From contig NZ_JACVEG010000005.1 in the NCBI RefSeq assembly GCF_014596725.1, positions 62,001 through 126,000 of the forward strand: DNA of 64,000 bases, read 5' to 3'. A program made the position numbers and the translations under genes. The notes beneath the pieces were generated by a model that searched no databases, was not told the DNA's origin, and worked only from the letters and a program-made list of their open reading frames with translations. Numbering within the stretch: position 1 is the stretch's first letter; the number at the start of each line of letters is the position of its first letter. The stretch comes from Vibrio sp. Y2-5 (lineage in GTDB: Bacteria > Pseudomonadota > Gammaproteobacteria > Enterobacterales > Vibrionaceae). Shown in pieces: positions 1-10,277 of the stretch.

Positions 1-2
1 AG

Positions 3-16
3 AGGCTAATTAGCCT
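3..16. repeat. Short perfect palindrome at window edge
   Basis: A 14-bp perfect palindrome (AGGCTAATTAGCCT) is followed by a T-rich stretch. It may be the last part of a terminator for a plus-strand gene left of the window. Too little sequence is visible to be sure. Confidence 0.3.
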
Positions 17-43
17 TTGTTGCTTTTAAATATGTCGAGAAAG

Positions 44-71
44 AAAAAACGCCAGCATGCTGGCGTTTTTT
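44..71 (-). terminator. tolC terminator
   Basis: A 28-bp perfect palindrome with GC-rich core GCCAGCATGCTGGC is flanked by A6 and T6 tracts. It lies 20 bp beyond the tolC stop codon. It is symmetric and could also stop plus-strand transcription entering from the left. Confidence 0.9.
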
Positions 72-90
72 ATGTCCGTAAAAACCAACC

Positions 91-1425
91 TTAAGATTTA
101 GTCTTTGCTGATTTCGCTGCTTTTAGGCCGCTGTTGATATCAAGGATATCTTGTTCAGACAGAGAACCTACAGCTTGACGAAGTTGCAATACACTCAGAA
201 TGTAGTTGTAACGAGCGGATGATAGGTTTTTGTTCGCGTTGTACAAGCTGCGAGTTGAATCAAGTACGTCAACGATAGTACGAGTACCGACATCAAAACC
301 AGCTTCAGTTGCTTCTAGCGCTGATTTCGCTGAAATTACAGATTGTTCATAAGCACGCAATGCACCAATTGAAGCGTTGATGTTGTTGTTGTTTGCACGA
401 ACAGCCTTAATCACACTGCGGTAAGAGGCTTCTAAATCTTGGCTTGCCGAAACATACGCAAATTCCGCTTGTTTGGTTTGCGAAGTCACATTACCACCAG
501 TGTACAGAGGCACAGATAAGTTCACACCGATATTTAAATCGTTGTAATCGTGACCATCAAAATTGTAACCATTGCCGCTGCTGTCCATTTGTTTGCCATA
601 GTTGTATCCGCCATCGAGCGTTAATGATGGCAGGTGGCCAGAACTTGCTAACGAGATGTTGTCTTTCGCTACATCTTGCGCGATGCGAGATGACAAAAGA
701 GATAAGTTCTTTTGTTGAGCTTCGTCAACCAAAGCATCCATTGAAGTCTCTGATGGGCTAGCAGAAAAACGGTTGGTATCAAGAATGCTCAGATCTTTGT
801 GGTCTTGACCTGTAATTTCACGCAGTGACTCATAGCTATTAATTAAGGTATTTTCAGCTAATACTTCATCTGCCAAAACGCTGTCGTATTGAGCTTGAGC
901 ATCATGTACGTCGGTAATCGCAGAAAGACCTACTTCGAAACGCTGCTTAGTTTGTTCTAGCTGACGACCAACCGCTGCTTTTTCTGCACGGACAAACTCT
1001 AGGTTGTCTTGAGCACTAAGCACTGAGAAATAAGCTTGAGCAACTCGCAGGATCAAAGACTGCTGAACAACCGCATATTGTGCATCGGCTTGGCGAGCTT
1101 GTTTCTCTGCAGTATCTAATGAAACCCAGCTTGAACGATTGTAAAGTTCTTGAGAAAAGGAAATTCCTGCAGATAGCACTTCACTATCTTTTGGTTCGTC
1201 ACTACTAGTAATGTTGTAACCAGCCGTCAGATTGATCTGTGGTAGTAAGCTACTACGGCTAGAAGTTACTGCTTCAAATGCTGCGTCACGTTGTGCCGCT
1301 GCGCTCAGTAATTGAGGGTCATTTTCTTTTGCTTGATCGTAAATTTGAGCAAGATCGTCAGCCGATACTGCAGCACTTAAGCTGCCAAGAGCTACGCTAA
1401 TAAATACTGGAAGCAGTTTTTTCAT
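91..1425 (-). CDS. tolC: Outer membrane efflux channel TolC
   Basis: TolC is the trimeric outer-membrane exit duct used by RND/MFS multidrug pumps and by type I secretion. The 444-residue product starts with a Sec signal peptide (about residues 1-22, ending SAAVSA before DDL). It then shows the OEP repeat pattern: two homologous halves rich in long helices, each with coiled-coil and strand segments (for example around SLYNANKNLSSARYNYI near the C-terminus). The length fits Vibrio TolC, which is shorter than the 493-residue E. coli protein. The gene is monocistronic with its own terminator and diverges from nudF across a 248-bp AT-rich gap, the same neighbourhood as in E. coli. The family is clear from sequence; which pumps it serves here is not shown. 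Confidence 0.95.
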   Translation of the reverse strand: MKKLLPVFISVALGSLSAAVSADDLAQIYDQAKENDPQLLSAAAQRDAAFEAVTSSRSSLLPQINLTAGYNITSSDEPKDSEVLSAGISFSQELYNRSSWVSLDTAEKQARQADAQYAVVQQSLILRVAQAYFSVLSAQDNLEFVRAEKAAVGRQLEQTKQRFEVGLSAITDVHDAQAQYDSVLADEVLAENTLINSYESLREITGQDHKDLSILDTNRFSASPSETSMDALVDEAQQKNLSLLSSRIAQDVAKDNISLASSGHLPSLTLDGGYNYGKQMDSSGNGYNFDGHDYNDLNIGVNLSVPLYTGGNVTSQTKQAEFAYVSASQDLEASYRSVIKAVRANNNNINASIGALRAYEQSVISAKSALEATEAGFDVGTRTIVDVLDSTRSLYNANKNLSSARYNYILSVLQLRQAVGSLSEQDILDINSGLKAAKSAKTKS

Positions 1426-1673
1426 TGGTCCTATTCCTGCCTATTATGAAGTTAGGGTGGGCGTTTCAAGAGTTTACCCTAATTTGGTTGTAATTTACTC
1501 GAAACTTTGCACTTTTTTACACTTAACTATCCATGTGTGCAATATAAATTTATTTCATTTAAAAATATATATAATTTTTGTATGAAAAGTTGAACAATGT
1601 CCTTGGAAGTCACCAGTTACCACGAGTAAACTACGTTGTTTAGCCGTCCTTTATTCATGTCGGGAGCTCTGGA

Positions 1674-2303
1674 ATGTCACAAACCGATAAACCATTAGGT
1701 CAATTTACGTCGCAAGACATTGAAATCGTCTCAAAAGAGACACTGTTTCAAGGTTTTTTCCGTATGGTGAAATATCGCTTCAAACATAAGCTTTTTCAAG
1801 GCGGATGGAGTGAACCTATTGAACGTGAACTTTTCGAACGTGGGCATGCGGCGGCCTTGCTGCCTTACGATGCGGTTCGAGATCAAGTGGTTATCATTGA
1901 ACAGATTCGTGTTGGAACACTCGAACAACAACGTCCGTGGCAGCTAGAAATTGTTGCGGGTATTATCGACCGTGATGAAAGTGCTGTTGAAGTTGTACGA
2001 AGAGAAGCGGTAGAAGAGGCTGGCGTTGATATTGGCCGAATTGAGTCTGTGACTTCATATTATCCTTCTGCTGGAGGATGCTCTGAAAAATTAGACGTTT
2101 TCGTTGGCGAAGTTGATTCCTCTCAAGCGAAAGGTGTTCATGGTTTAGACTATGAAGGAGAGGATATTAAAGTGCATGTCATGAGCCGTGATCAGGCTTA
2201 CCAATTGGTAAAAGACGGCGTTATTGAAAATGGTGCATCAATCATTGCACTACAATGGTTGGAACTGAATTACGAGAATTTGAGAACTCAATGGCTGAAG
2301 TAA
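1674..2303 (+). CDS. nudF: ADP-ribose pyrophosphatase (Nudix hydrolase)
   Basis: NudF hydrolyses ADP-ribose to AMP and ribose-5-phosphate, clearing a reactive nucleotide sugar. The 209-residue protein carries a full Nudix box at about residues 96-118 (G-x5-E-x7-REAVEEAGV), with the metal-binding glutamates present. The PSAGGCSE segment after the box is typical of the ADP-ribose pyrophosphatase subgroup. The start has a GGAG ribosome site 8 nt upstream. It is first in a tight operon with yqiB, cpdA and yqiA, the same order as in E. coli, and its 3' end overlaps the start region of yqiB. Confidence 0.93.
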   Translation: MSQTDKPLGQFTSQDIEIVSKETLFQGFFRMVKYRFKHKLFQGGWSEPIERELFERGHAAALLPYDAVRDQVVIIEQIRVGTLEQQRPWQLEIVAGIIDRDESAVEVVRREAVEEAGVDIGRIESVTSYYPSAGGCSEKLDVFVGEVDSSQAKGVHGLDYEGEDIKVHVMSRDQAYQLVKDGVIENGASIIALQWLELNYENLRTQWLK

Positions 2304-2740
2304 TGGTGAAAAAACCATATCACGTAGATCTAAAAGAACTGATGCGGGTTTATGAAACAAACTACGCCAAGTTAAACGCTTTGCTGCCAACGCAGCCAAG
2401 TGTTGATGACTTACGTTGCTACCAAGCTGCTCAAATGACTTACCAACTTCAAGTGCTAGAAGTCACAAAGTACACAACTTTGGTGGAGATCTGTCAAAGT
2501 GATGATATTTCAGTGTTTCCATTACCAACCATGTCTGTCAGGCTGTACCACGATGCTCGTGTAGCAGAAGTGCACACCAGCGATCATCTCAGCAGGATAA
2601 AAGCGCGCCATGATTATCCGAATGAGAAAATGGTACAAAAAGATGAAAAGGCACAAATTAATCGCTTTCTAGGTGATTGGCTTACCTTCTGTTTAAAGCA
2701 TGGTATTAGCCGCCAGCCGATTAATTTTAGTCATCCATAA
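2303..2740 (+). CDS. yqiB: YqiB family protein (DUF1249)
   Basis: Conserved protein of unknown biochemical function, recognised by the DUF1249 core (RLYHDARVAEV and the YPNEKM...KDEKAQINRFLGDWL block). Three starts are possible in frame: 2255, 2291 and 2303. I chose the ATG at 2303 because it overlaps the nudF stop as TAATG, a usual sign of translational coupling, and because the protein then starts like family members (about 145 residues). The ATG at 2291 is nearly as good. The gene lies between nudF and cpdA, as in enterobacteria, which supports orthology but says nothing about function. Confidence 0.85.
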   Translation: MVKKPYHVDLKELMRVYETNYAKLNALLPTQPSVDDLRCYQAAQMTYQLQVLEVTKYTTLVEICQSDDISVFPLPTMSVRLYHDARVAEVHTSDHLSRIKARHDYPNEKMVQKDEKAQINRFLGDWLTFCLKHGISRQPINFSHP

Positions 2741-2758
2741 TAGTTAGGTTTATCGAGT

Positions 2759-3580
2759 TTGAACGTGTCGCCCAGTATAGACAATCCAGATAGCATAAAG
2801 CTTGTACAGATAACGGATACTCATTTATTCGCGCCAGATGATGGCTGTTTGCTTAGCGTAAATACCGCTGACAGCTTTCGTGCCGTGGTGAAAGAAATTT
2901 GTACCCAGCAAGTTCAGTATGATGCCGTTCTCGCAACAGGCGATATTTCTCAAGATCATAGTGCTGAATCTTATCAACGTTTTTCAGATAGCATTCAAAT
3001 GCTGGAGAAAGACTGTTTTTGGTTGCCTGGTAATCATGACTACAAGCCGAATATGGGCGCAGTTTTACCTTCGTCTCAGATTCGTACCGAGGAACATGTA
3101 TTGCTTGGTGAACACTGGCAAATGGTATTGTTAGATTCACAAGTTGTTGGTGTGCCTCATGGTCGTTTAAGCGATCATCAGTTAGCTTTGTTGGAAGAGA
3201 AACTGACTCAGTATCCTGATAGATACACCCTAGTGCTTTTGCATCACCATCCTCTGCTGGTAGGTAGCGCTTGGCTTGATCAACACACATTAAAAGACAG
3301 CGAATCATTTTGGGATGTGGTTAAACGTCATTCTAATGTGAAAGCGGTTTTATGTGGTCACGTACATCAGAATATGGATAAAGAACATATGGGAGTGAGA
3401 GTCATGGCGACCCCATCGACCTGTATTCAGTTCAAACCTAATTCCAATGACTTTGCGTTAGATAAAACTTCACCAGGTTGGCGTGAGTTGGAGCTATGCT
3501 CCGATGGCACTGTGACTTCAGCGGTAAAACGCTTAGCAAATGGTGTGTTTCAGCCTGATTTTGACGCAAGCGGTTACTGA
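2759..3580 (+). CDS. cpdA: 3',5'-cyclic-AMP phosphodiesterase CpdA
   Basis: CpdA degrades cAMP and so sets the level of CRP signalling. The 273-residue sequence has the class III metallophosphoesterase motif series: D20-x-H22 in ITDTHLF, GDISQD, GNHD, the HHHP segment and GHVH, the ligands of a di-iron/manganese centre. The reading frame starts with TTG at 2759, 18 nt after the yqiB stop; no earlier ATG is available. It is third in the nudF operon. In Vibrio, cAMP-CRP also drives chitin use and competence, so this gene is functionally linked to the pilA and chitobiose genes in this window (inference). Confidence 0.93.
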   Translation: MNVSPSIDNPDSIKLVQITDTHLFAPDDGCLLSVNTADSFRAVVKEICTQQVQYDAVLATGDISQDHSAESYQRFSDSIQMLEKDCFWLPGNHDYKPNMGAVLPSSQIRTEEHVLLGEHWQMVLLDSQVVGVPHGRLSDHQLALLEEKLTQYPDRYTLVLLHHHPLLVGSAWLDQHTLKDSESFWDVVKRHSNVKAVLCGHVHQNMDKEHMGVRVMATPSTCIQFKPNSNDFALDKTSPGWRELELCSDGTVTSAVKRLANGVFQPDFDASGY

Positions 3581-3581
3581 T

Positions 3582-4169
3582 ATGATAAAGCGCCCACCAC
3601 TACTTCTTTATATCCATGGTTTTAACAGTTCTCCTCTGTCGCATAAGGCGCAAGTCATGAGTGAGTATTGCAATAATCATCGTCCTGATATCAAAGTGGT
3701 TGTTCCAAAATTGCCGAGCTTTCCGGCTCAGGCAGCGCAACATCTTATGGATGTCGTCAATCAATATAAAGACGACTATCACATTGGTTTAGTAGGAAGT
3801 TCACTCGGTGGCTATCTCTCCACATGGCTAAACGCAAAATTTGGTTTTCGTGCGGTGTTAGTCAATCCAGCCGTGAAACCTTATGAACTTTTAGCTTCAT
3901 TTCTTGGTGAACAAGAGAATCCGTATACCCAAGAACGTTACGTTTTGGATGAGTCCCATATTCAAGAACTCATAGCGTTGGATATTCCAAAATTAACGTC
4001 GCCTCACGATTTTTGGCTTCTGCAGCAAACGGAAGATGAAGTACTCGACTATCGTCAAGCTGTGGAAAAATATGCAGATTCGAAACAAACTGTGGAAAGC
4101 GGTGGCGACCACAGTTTTATTGATTTTGAACGTTATCCAGCCCAAATCATCAAATTCTTAGACTTATAG
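3582..4169 (+). CDS. yqiA: YqiA-type esterase (UPF0227, alpha/beta hydrolase)
   Basis: Small alpha/beta-hydrolase of about 195 residues. YIHGFNSS near the N-terminus gives the oxyanion region, Ser74 in GSSLGG is the nucleophile elbow, and GGDHSF near the C-terminus gives the catalytic His. E. coli YqiA has esterase activity toward acyl esters; the natural substrate is unknown. The start is the ATG at 3582, one base after the cpdA stop; a longer in-frame reading to 3540 would run through the end of cpdA and is not family-like. It is the last gene of the nudF-yqiB-cpdA-yqiA operon, ahead of a hairpin at 4210-4233. Confidence 0.88.
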   Translation: MIKRPPLLLYIHGFNSSPLSHKAQVMSEYCNNHRPDIKVVVPKLPSFPAQAAQHLMDVVNQYKDDYHIGLVGSSLGGYLSTWLNAKFGFRAVLVNPAVKPYELLASFLGEQENPYTQERYVLDESHIQELIALDIPKLTSPHDFWLLQQTEDEVLDYRQAVEKYADSKQTVESGGDHSFIDFERYPAQIIKFLDL

Positions 4170-4209
4170 CCTTTTCATTGAGGTTAGAGTCATAATTTTG
4201 CTTGCCACT

Positions 4210-4233
4210 GACTGATGTCTCTTGACATCAGTC
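4210..4233 (+). terminator. Probable terminator after yqiA
   Basis: A perfect 10-bp stem (GACTGATGTC / GACATCAGTC) with a TCTT loop is followed by a T/C-rich but not pure T tract. It separates the nudF operon from parE. Confidence 0.6.
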
Positions 4234-4413
4234 GTTCTCTTCCAGACTATGTTCCTCTTAGACTTTTCTCGTTTAGGTGTTAAAAAACACGTTAATTCGT
4301 TGCTTATTGTTAGAAAAATAAAGCGTTAATAAACGAGTTGTAAAGTATTAAGGGTCTTAAATCAATTTATCAACAGACCCTCCTTAATTTTATCGATAAA
4401 AGCATTACATACT

Positions 4414-6294
4414 ATGACAGAACAATATAATGCTGGAGCCATTGAGGTTCTTAATGGCTTAGAACCAGTGCGTCGCAGGCCAGGGATGTATACGGACACC
4501 ACGCGTCCTAACCACCTTGGGCAAGAAGTTATCGACAACAGTGTCGATGAAGCATTGGCTGGGCATGCCTCAAAGGTTCAGGTAATTTTACACGCTGACC
4601 AATCATTAGAAGTGATTGATGATGGTCGTGGTATGCCTGTAGATATTCACCCAGAAGAGAAAATTTCGGGTGTCGAACTGATTTTCTGTAAGCTTCATGC
4701 TGGTGGTAAGTTCTCTAATAAAAACTACCAGTTCTCAGGTGGTTTGCACGGTGTCGGTATCTCTGTAGTAAACGCGCTTTCGAAGCGTGTTGAAGTTGTC
4801 GTGCGTCGCGATGGTCAGGTATATGAAATCGCTTTTGAACACGGTAGTAAGGTTTCAGATCTAACAGTGACGGGTACTTGTGGCCGTCGTAACCGTGGTA
4901 CCAGTGTACACTTCTGGCCTGACACTTCTTATTTTGACTATGCTAACTTTTCTGTTTCCAGATTAGTTAATAACCTTCGTGCTAAAGCAGTACTTTGTCC
5001 GGGATTAGAAATCACATTCTCCGATAAAATAAACGACAAAGAATACCGTTGGCTGTATGAAGATGGTTTGAAAGACTATCTGGTTGAAGGTGTAAAAGGC
5101 TATACCGTTTTACCGGAAGAACCCTTTACAGGTGAGTTTTCTGCTGAGACAGAAGCGGCGACATGGGCGGTGATCTGGCAACCAGAAGGTGGTGAGCTGA
5201 TTACGGAAAGCTATGTAAACTTAATTCCGACTGCACAGGGCGGTACTCACGTTAACGGATTACGTCAGGGCCTTTTAGATGCAATGCGCGAGTTTTGTGA
5301 GTTCCGCAACTTAATTCCACGTGGTGTAAAGCTCACGGGTGACGATGTTTTCGACCGCTGTTCTTACGTATTGTCGATTAAGATGCAAGATCCTCAATTT
5401 GCAGGACAAACCAAAGAACGCCTATCTTCACGTCAAACTGCCGCATTCGTATCAGGTGTTGTTAAAGACTCTTTCAGTTTATGGTTGAATGAAAAACCGC
5501 AGTTAGCTGAGCAATTGGCTGAAGTTTGTATTGCCAATGCACACCGTCGTATGCGTGCGAATAAGAAAGTTGTTCGTAAGAAAGTCGCTTCAGGCCCAGC
5601 CTTACCGGGTAAATTAACCGACTGTTCGGGGCAGGACACAAGCCGCAGTGAAATCTTCTTTGTGGAAGGTGACTCGGCAGGTGGTAGTGCCAAGCAGGCT
5701 CGCGATCGTGAATTTCAGGCGGTGATGCCTCTACGTGGTAAGATCCTAAACACTTGGGAAGTGTCAGCTGATCAAGTTCTTGCCTCTCAAGAAGTACACG
5801 ATATCTCAGTAGCCTTGGGTATTGATCCTGACAGCGATGATTTAAGCGGTTTGCGCTACAACAAAATTTGTATCCTTGCCGATGCTGACTCCGATGGTCT
5901 TCATATCGCAACGCTGCTTTGTGCTCTGTTTACCAAGCATTTCCAAGCTCTCACCAAAGCGGGTCATATCTATGTAGCTATGCCTCCTCTTTATCGTATC
6001 GACTGTGGCAAAGAGGTGTTCTATGCGTTAGATGACGCAGAGAAAGATGGCATTTTGGAAAGATTAAGCCAGAAGAAAGCCAAGATTAACGTTCAGCGAT
6101 TCAAAGGTTTGGGTGAGATGAACCCACTTCAATTGCGTGAAACTACCATGGATCCAAATACTCGCCGTTTAGTTCAGCTCACTATTGATGATGAAACGGC
6201 AACGGACGAGATGTTGGACATGCTTTTAGGCAAGAAGCGAGCGGATGACCGTCGCAGTTGGCTACAAAGCAATGGCGATTTGGCTGAGGTGTAA
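4414..6294 (+). CDS. parE: DNA topoisomerase IV subunit B (ATPase)
   Basis: ParE supplies ATP hydrolysis for topoisomerase IV, which unlinks daughter chromosomes. The 626 residues match the family length. The order is GHKL ATPase (DNSVDEALAG, DDGRGMP, GGLHGVG), transducer, TOPRIM (EGDSAGG near residue 418, DADSDG, DPNTRR) and a C-terminal tail. It is followed by parC after 3 nt, so the two subunits are co-transcribed. It starts at ATG 4414 behind a 244-bp AT-rich upstream region. I see nothing unusual in the TOPRIM/QKRD-like region. Confidence 0.97.
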   Translation: MTEQYNAGAIEVLNGLEPVRRRPGMYTDTTRPNHLGQEVIDNSVDEALAGHASKVQVILHADQSLEVIDDGRGMPVDIHPEEKISGVELIFCKLHAGGKFSNKNYQFSGGLHGVGISVVNALSKRVEVVVRRDGQVYEIAFEHGSKVSDLTVTGTCGRRNRGTSVHFWPDTSYFDYANFSVSRLVNNLRAKAVLCPGLEITFSDKINDKEYRWLYEDGLKDYLVEGVKGYTVLPEEPFTGEFSAETEAATWAVIWQPEGGELITESYVNLIPTAQGGTHVNGLRQGLLDAMREFCEFRNLIPRGVKLTGDDVFDRCSYVLSIKMQDPQFAGQTKERLSSRQTAAFVSGVVKDSFSLWLNEKPQLAEQLAEVCIANAHRRMRANKKVVRKKVASGPALPGKLTDCSGQDTSRSEIFFVEGDSAGGSAKQARDREFQAVMPLRGKILNTWEVSADQVLASQEVHDISVALGIDPDSDDLSGLRYNKICILADADSDGLHIATLLCALFTKHFQALTKAGHIYVAMPPLYRIDCGKEVFYALDDAEKDGILERLSQKKAKINVQRFKGLGEMNPLQLRETTMDPNTRRLVQLTIDDETATDEMLDMLLGKKRADDRRSWLQSNGDLAEV

Positions 6295-6297
6295 TGA

Positions 6298-8577
6298 ATG
6301 AGTACTGAAATTAACTTCGAGGGTGTTGAACAACTTCCGATGCGCAAGTTTACGGAAGATGCTTACCTGAACTACTCGATGTACGTAATCATGGACCGTG
6401 CCTTGCCATACATTGGTGATGGTTTGAAGCCGGTTCAAAGACGCATTATTTATGCAATGTCGGAACTGGGACTCTCAGCTGCGGCAAAATATAAAAAATC
6501 AGCACGTACCGTTGGTGACGTGTTGGGTAAATACCACCCGCATGGTGACTCTGCGTGTTATGAAGCGATGGTATTGATGGCTCAGCCTTTCTCATACCGC
6601 TACCCTCTGGTGGACGGTCAAGGTAACTGGGGTGCGCCAGATGATCCGAAATCCTTCGCGGCCATGCGTTATACAGAAGCAAAGCTATCTAAATTTGCGG
6701 AAGTGTTATTAGGCGAACTTGGCCAAGGTAACGTGGATTGGCAACCAAACTTTGATGGCACGATGAAAGAGCCACAAATGCTGCCTGCGCGTTTACCACA
6801 CATTCTTTTGAATGGGGTAACGGGTATCGCCGTTGGTATGGCTACGGATATCCCTCCTCACAACGTGCGTGAAATTGCGGATGCAACGATTCATCTGATT
6901 GACAATCCGAAAGCGGAATTGCCGGATGTAATGCAGTATGTGCAAGGGCCTGATTATCCAACCGAAGCGGAAATCATTTCTCCAAAAGCTGACTTAGAGA
7001 AAATTTATCGCACAGGTCGTGGTAGTGTTAAAGCTCGTGCGATTTGGCACAAAGAAGGCTCTGATATCGTTGTCACAGCCCTTCCGCATCAGGTATCTGG
7101 AGCGAAGTTGCTTGAGCAAATCGCTAACCAGATGCGAGCGAAAAAGCTGCCAATGGTTGAAGATTTACGTGATGAATCGGATCATGAAAACCCGACTCGC
7201 ATCGTTATCGTTCCACGTTCAAATCGTGTCGATTGCGATTTGCTGATGAGTCACCTGTTCGCTTCTACTGATTTAGAGAAAAGCTTCCGTGTAAACCTGA
7301 ATATGATTGGCTTAGACAATCGTCCTCAAGTAAAAGGTTTAGTGCGTATTTTAAGTGAGTGGATTGAATTCCGTCGTGCAAGCGTTCGTCGTCGTCTTCA
7401 ATTCCGTCTTGATAAAGTGATGGCTCGTTTGCACATCTTGGAAGGTTTGTTGGTTGCATACCTTAACCTTGATGAAGTGATTGAAATTATCCGTACTGAA
7501 GACGATCCGAAAGCGGTATTGATGGCTCGCTTTGGTATTAGTGATATTCAAGCTGATGCGATCTTGGACACCAGACTTCGTAACTTAGCGAAACTGGAAG
7601 AGATGAAGATTCGCGGCGAGCAAGATGAGCTAGAGAAAGAGCGTAAAAAACTGGAAGATCTTCTAGGTTCTGAACGCCGTCTGAATACCTTGCTGAAAAA
7701 AGAGATCAAAGCAGATGCCGAGAAATACGGTGATGATCGTCGCTCACCATTAGTTGAGCGTGAAGAAGCGAAAGCGCTGACAGAACGTGACTTGATGCCA
7801 AGTGAACTGATCACTGTAGTGCTATCTGAAAAAGGTTGGATTCGTCATGCGAAAGGTCATGATGTTGATGGCGCAAGCCTAAGTTACAAATCGGGTGATG
7901 CTTACTTGGCTCAAGCAAGTGGTAAGAGTAACCAGCAAGCCGTGCTCTTTGGCAGTGATGGTCGCAGCTACTCGCTGGAGTCACACACTTTGCCGTCGGC
8001 TCGTGGTCAAGGTGAACCAATTACAGGTCGCCTGAACGTTGCTGAAGGGACGACAATCCGTCAGGTCATTATGGGCGAAGAAGAACAGCTCTGGCTGGTT
8101 GGCTCTGATGCTGGTTATGGTTTCGTATGTAAGGGTGCCGATCTGCTTTCGAAAAACCGTAGTGGTAAAGCTCTGGTGAACCTACCTGAGAACTCAGAAG
8201 TTATGGAACCTCAAGCGGTAAGCAACCTTGAAACGGATGAGATCTTAACCATTACCAACTTGGGACGCATGTTGCTGTTCCCAATTAAAGACCTGCCACA
8301 GTTAGGTAAAGGTAAAGGTAATAAGATCATCAATATTCCTGCTGCTAAAGCGAAATCCCGCGAAGAAGTGGTATCTCATCTGATTGCATTACCAAGTGGC
8401 GCTTCAGTTACTCTTTATGCAGGTAAGCGCAAACTTGGCCTGAAACCGAGTGATTTAGATAACTTCCGTGGCGAACGAGGTCGTCGTGGTGGGTTATTGC
8501 CAAGAGGCTTGCAGCGAGTAACAGAGATAGAGATTGATACTTCAAATACAGAATCAGTCTCAGAGTCTAAAGAATAA
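6298..8577 (+). CDS. parC: DNA topoisomerase IV subunit A
   Basis: ParC is the DNA-cleaving subunit. The catalytic tyrosine is Tyr125 in [10 protein letters not shown]. The quinolone-resistance region reads [10 protein letters not shown], with Ser85 and Glu89 present, i.e. the susceptible type at the two positions most often mutated. The 759-residue protein ends in the usual beta-pinwheel domain. It directly follows parE (3-nt gap) and ends before a strong bidirectional terminator shared with the convergent yacG operon. Family and partner are unambiguous. Confidence 0.97.
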   Translation: MSTEINFEGVEQLPMRKFTEDAYLNYSMYVIMDRALPYIGDGLKPVQRRIIYAMSELGLSAAAKYKKSARTVGDVLGKYHPHGDSACYEAMVLMAQPFSYRYPLVDGQGNWGAPDDPKSFAAMRYTEAKLSKFAEVLLGELGQGNVDWQPNFDGTMKEPQMLPARLPHILLNGVTGIAVGMATDIPPHNVREIADATIHLIDNPKAELPDVMQYVQGPDYPTEAEIISPKADLEKIYRTGRGSVKARAIWHKEGSDIVVTALPHQVSGAKLLEQIANQMRAKKLPMVEDLRDESDHENPTRIVIVPRSNRVDCDLLMSHLFASTDLEKSFRVNLNMIGLDNRPQVKGLVRILSEWIEFRRASVRRRLQFRLDKVMARLHILEGLLVAYLNLDEVIEIIRTEDDPKAVLMARFGISDIQADAILDTRLRNLAKLEEMKIRGEQDELEKERKKLEDLLGSERRLNTLLKKEIKADAEKYGDDRRSPLVEREEAKALTERDLMPSELITVVLSEKGWIRHAKGHDVDGASLSYKSGDAYLAQASGKSNQQAVLFGSDGRSYSLESHTLPSARGQGEPITGRLNVAEGTTIRQVIMGEEEQLWLVGSDAGYGFVCKGADLLSKNRSGKALVNLPENSEVMEPQAVSNLETDEILTITNLGRMLLFPIKDLPQLGKGKGNKIINIPAAKAKSREEVVSHLIALPSGASVTLYAGKRKLGLKPSDLDNFRGERGRRGGLLPRGLQRVTEIEIDTSNTESVSESKE

Positions 8578-8594
8578 CGCTGATTAGCATTAAC

Positions 8595-8623
8595 AAAAAA
8601 GCCCCGAACTTCGGGGCTTTTTT
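8595..8623. terminator. Bidirectional terminator between parC and yacG
   Basis: Stem GCCCCGAA-CTTCGGGGC is flanked by A6 and T6, so it works for parC (plus) and for the yacG end of the pil-coaE-zapD-yacG operon (minus). Confidence 0.93.
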
Positions 8624-8645
8624 GTGCTTCAAATTCAATATCGTA

Positions 8646-8849
8646 TTAAGAGTTGTACTCTTCTGACCATCCGTCAGAGTCAGACATATCTGGCGCACCA
8701 GCAATGGCATTTTCTTCATCAGCCCATTCGCCAAAATCAATCATCTGGCATTTTTTACTACAAAAAGGGCGATAAGGGCTTTGCTCATTCCATACGACTT
8801 CTTGCTTGCATTGGGGACATTTCACCACAGTAGGCTTTGGGGACGACAT
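8646..8849 (-). CDS. yacG: DNA gyrase inhibitor / zinc protein YacG
   Basis: A 67-residue zinc-ribbon protein. Four cysteines at 11, 14, 30 and 34 (C-x2-C-x15-C-x3-C) are followed by the [11 protein letters not shown] signature and an acidic tail. E. coli YacG binds GyrB and blocks DNA binding by gyrase. It is the last gene of the minus-strand run pilD-coaE-zapD-yacG, 44 nt after zapD, as in enterobacteria (coaE-zapD-yacG). Confidence 0.93.
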   Translation of the reverse strand: MSSPKPTVVKCPQCKQEVVWNEQSPYRPFCSKKCQMIDFGEWADEENAIAGAPDMSDSDGWSEEYNS

Positions 8850-8893
8850 CTAGATTTCCTATTAATGATGGTTCAGCTGCTAGAAATGTTTAA

Positions 8894-9634
8894 TCAGCAG
8901 CACACAGCAAGGTCAAAGGGTATCTCTTCAGAGCTGGCTTGCCCAGTTTTAAAGTCGATAAATTTAATCGCAAAACGATTTTTATGCCCAGAGATCATTG
9001 GGTATACACCATATTCGAGCGGAATGGAGAGGCGTAATATGTTGGCATCTTCCGCATCGCTTTGGAAAAATCCGGATTGAGCGACACGAGGTTTAAAAGC
9101 ACCAGTTTCACGAGTCAGTTTGAGCCAAAGAGTCAGCGCATCTAACAATGGCTTTAGTGTGCTCATCCATTTGTTGGCATCTTGAGATTTTTTCTCTAGC
9201 GAGAGGTGAAGCCAGTAATGCAATGCTGGAAGATCAAAACAGCATGATCCGCCGGGCAGGTTGAAACGCTGTCGGATGGCAGACAAGAAACGATCTTCTT
9301 TGAGGGATTGACCAAATCGATCAGCGCTCATTAGATTGCGATGCACTTCATCCACTTCAGTAAGTAATGTTGAAAGCATCTCTTGGTCTACACCGTCCAC
9401 ATTTAACCAACTGCGGTAAGTGAGGCGCTGTTTTTCGATATCTTTTGCCAGTTCACTCTTAAGTTGTATTTGCTCAAAAATCTCGAGCAGATCGAATAGA
9501 GAACGGAAAAATAATTGGTGCTGAATACTGTCAGCAAAGGCTGATGCTTTTTCCATCTGGTGCAGCAAAGCTTCAACTCGTAAGTAAATACGCGTTTTTT
9601 CATTCAGAGGGTGTTCAAACTTATGTGTCGTCAT
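8894..9634 (-). CDS. zapD: Cell division protein ZapD
   Basis: ZapD (formerly YacF) crosslinks FtsZ protofilaments and stabilises the Z ring. The 246-residue, mostly helical N-terminal part ([14 protein letters not shown], helices rich in Leu/Glu) and the beta-rich C-terminal part ([23 protein letters not shown]) match the family in length and order. It lies 31 nt downstream of coaE and upstream of yacG, the conserved trio. Co-transcription with pilus genes is common in gammaproteobacteria and implies no role in pilus assembly. Confidence 0.93.
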   Translation of the reverse strand: MTTHKFEHPLNEKTRIYLRVEALLHQMEKASAFADSIQHQLFFRSLFDLLEIFEQIQLKSELAKDIEKQRLTYRSWLNVDGVDQEMLSTLLTEVDEVHRNLMSADRFGQSLKEDRFLSAIRQRFNLPGGSCCFDLPALHYWLHLSLEKKSQDANKWMSTLKPLLDALTLWLKLTRETGAFKPRVAQSGFFQSDAEDANILRLSIPLEYGVYPMISGHKNRFAIKFIDFKTGQASSEEIPFDLAVCC

Positions 9635-9665
9635 CAGATTTGCCTTGCGTCCTTTCGGCTTATTC

Positions 9666-10274
9666 TCACAGATTTTTACGGCTGATGGCTAGGTACTTTT
9701 TGTGTAATTCTGTGATTTGAGGCAAAAGTTTCTGGTTTTTCGCGTCATTTTTAATCACATCGTCGGCAATGGCTAAACGTTGTTCACGACTGGCTTGTGC
9801 CGCCAGGATCGATTTTGCTTGTTCCATCGGCACCTTGTCTCGACTCATTGTTCTTTCAATTTGTGTTTCTTCATCAACATCCACAACCAATACTCTGTCT
9901 GCCATATGCTGTAGATTGTTTTCCGTGAGTAACGGAACGACCAATAACGCATAAGGCGAAGTGACTCGTTGCAGATCTTGCTCCATTTGTTGACGAATCA
10001 TTGGATGAAGCAACTGATTAACCCACGTTTTTTCTTCTTCATTGGCAAATATTCGTGTTCGAAGCTCCGCGCGGTTGAGTTCTCCCTCGGCCGTTAAGAT
10101 TCCATCGCCAAAGTGTTGATGGATGGCTTCGAGGCCGATACTGCCTTTTTCCACCACTTGTCTAGCAATCACGTCTGCATCAACGATTTCAATACCAAAC
10201 TGGTCGCGAAACATATTGGCGACAGTGGTCTTTCCGCTTGCGATGCCTCCGGTTAATCCAATCACTAATGCCAT
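9666..10274 (-). CDS. coaE: Dephospho-CoA kinase
   Basis: Catalyses the last step of coenzyme A synthesis, ATP-dependent 3'-phosphorylation of dephospho-CoA. The 202-residue P-loop kinase has Walker A GGIASGKT at residues 9-16, DADVIAR for substrate binding, the HP motif (LLHPMIR) and the lid segment QIERTMSRD. It begins 3 nt after the pilD stop, so translation is probably coupled. The arrangement pilD-coaE-zapD-yacG is widely conserved in gammaproteobacteria. Confidence 0.96.
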   Translation of the reverse strand: MALVIGLTGGIASGKTTVANMFRDQFGIEIVDADVIARQVVEKGSIGLEAIHQHFGDGILTAEGELNRAELRTRIFANEEEKTWVNQLLHPMIRQQMEQDLQRVTSPYALLVVPLLTENNLQHMADRVLVVDVDEETQIERTMSRDKVPMEQAKSILAAQASREQRLAIADDVIKNDAKNQKLLPQITELHKKYLAISRKNL

Positions 10275-10277
10275 CGT

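Noticed and set aside
2853..3308. 151-codon minus-strand frame within cpdA
   Set aside because: Antisense shadow of a gene whose catalytic motifs are all intact.
5474..5911. 145-codon minus-strand frame within parE
   Set aside because: Fully antisense to a certain gene, with no ribosome site and no recognisable family.
6536..6570. Possible quinolone-resistance change in parC
   Set aside because: Ser85 and Glu89 of the [10 protein letters not shown] segment are the susceptible-type residues; no resistance change is seen there.
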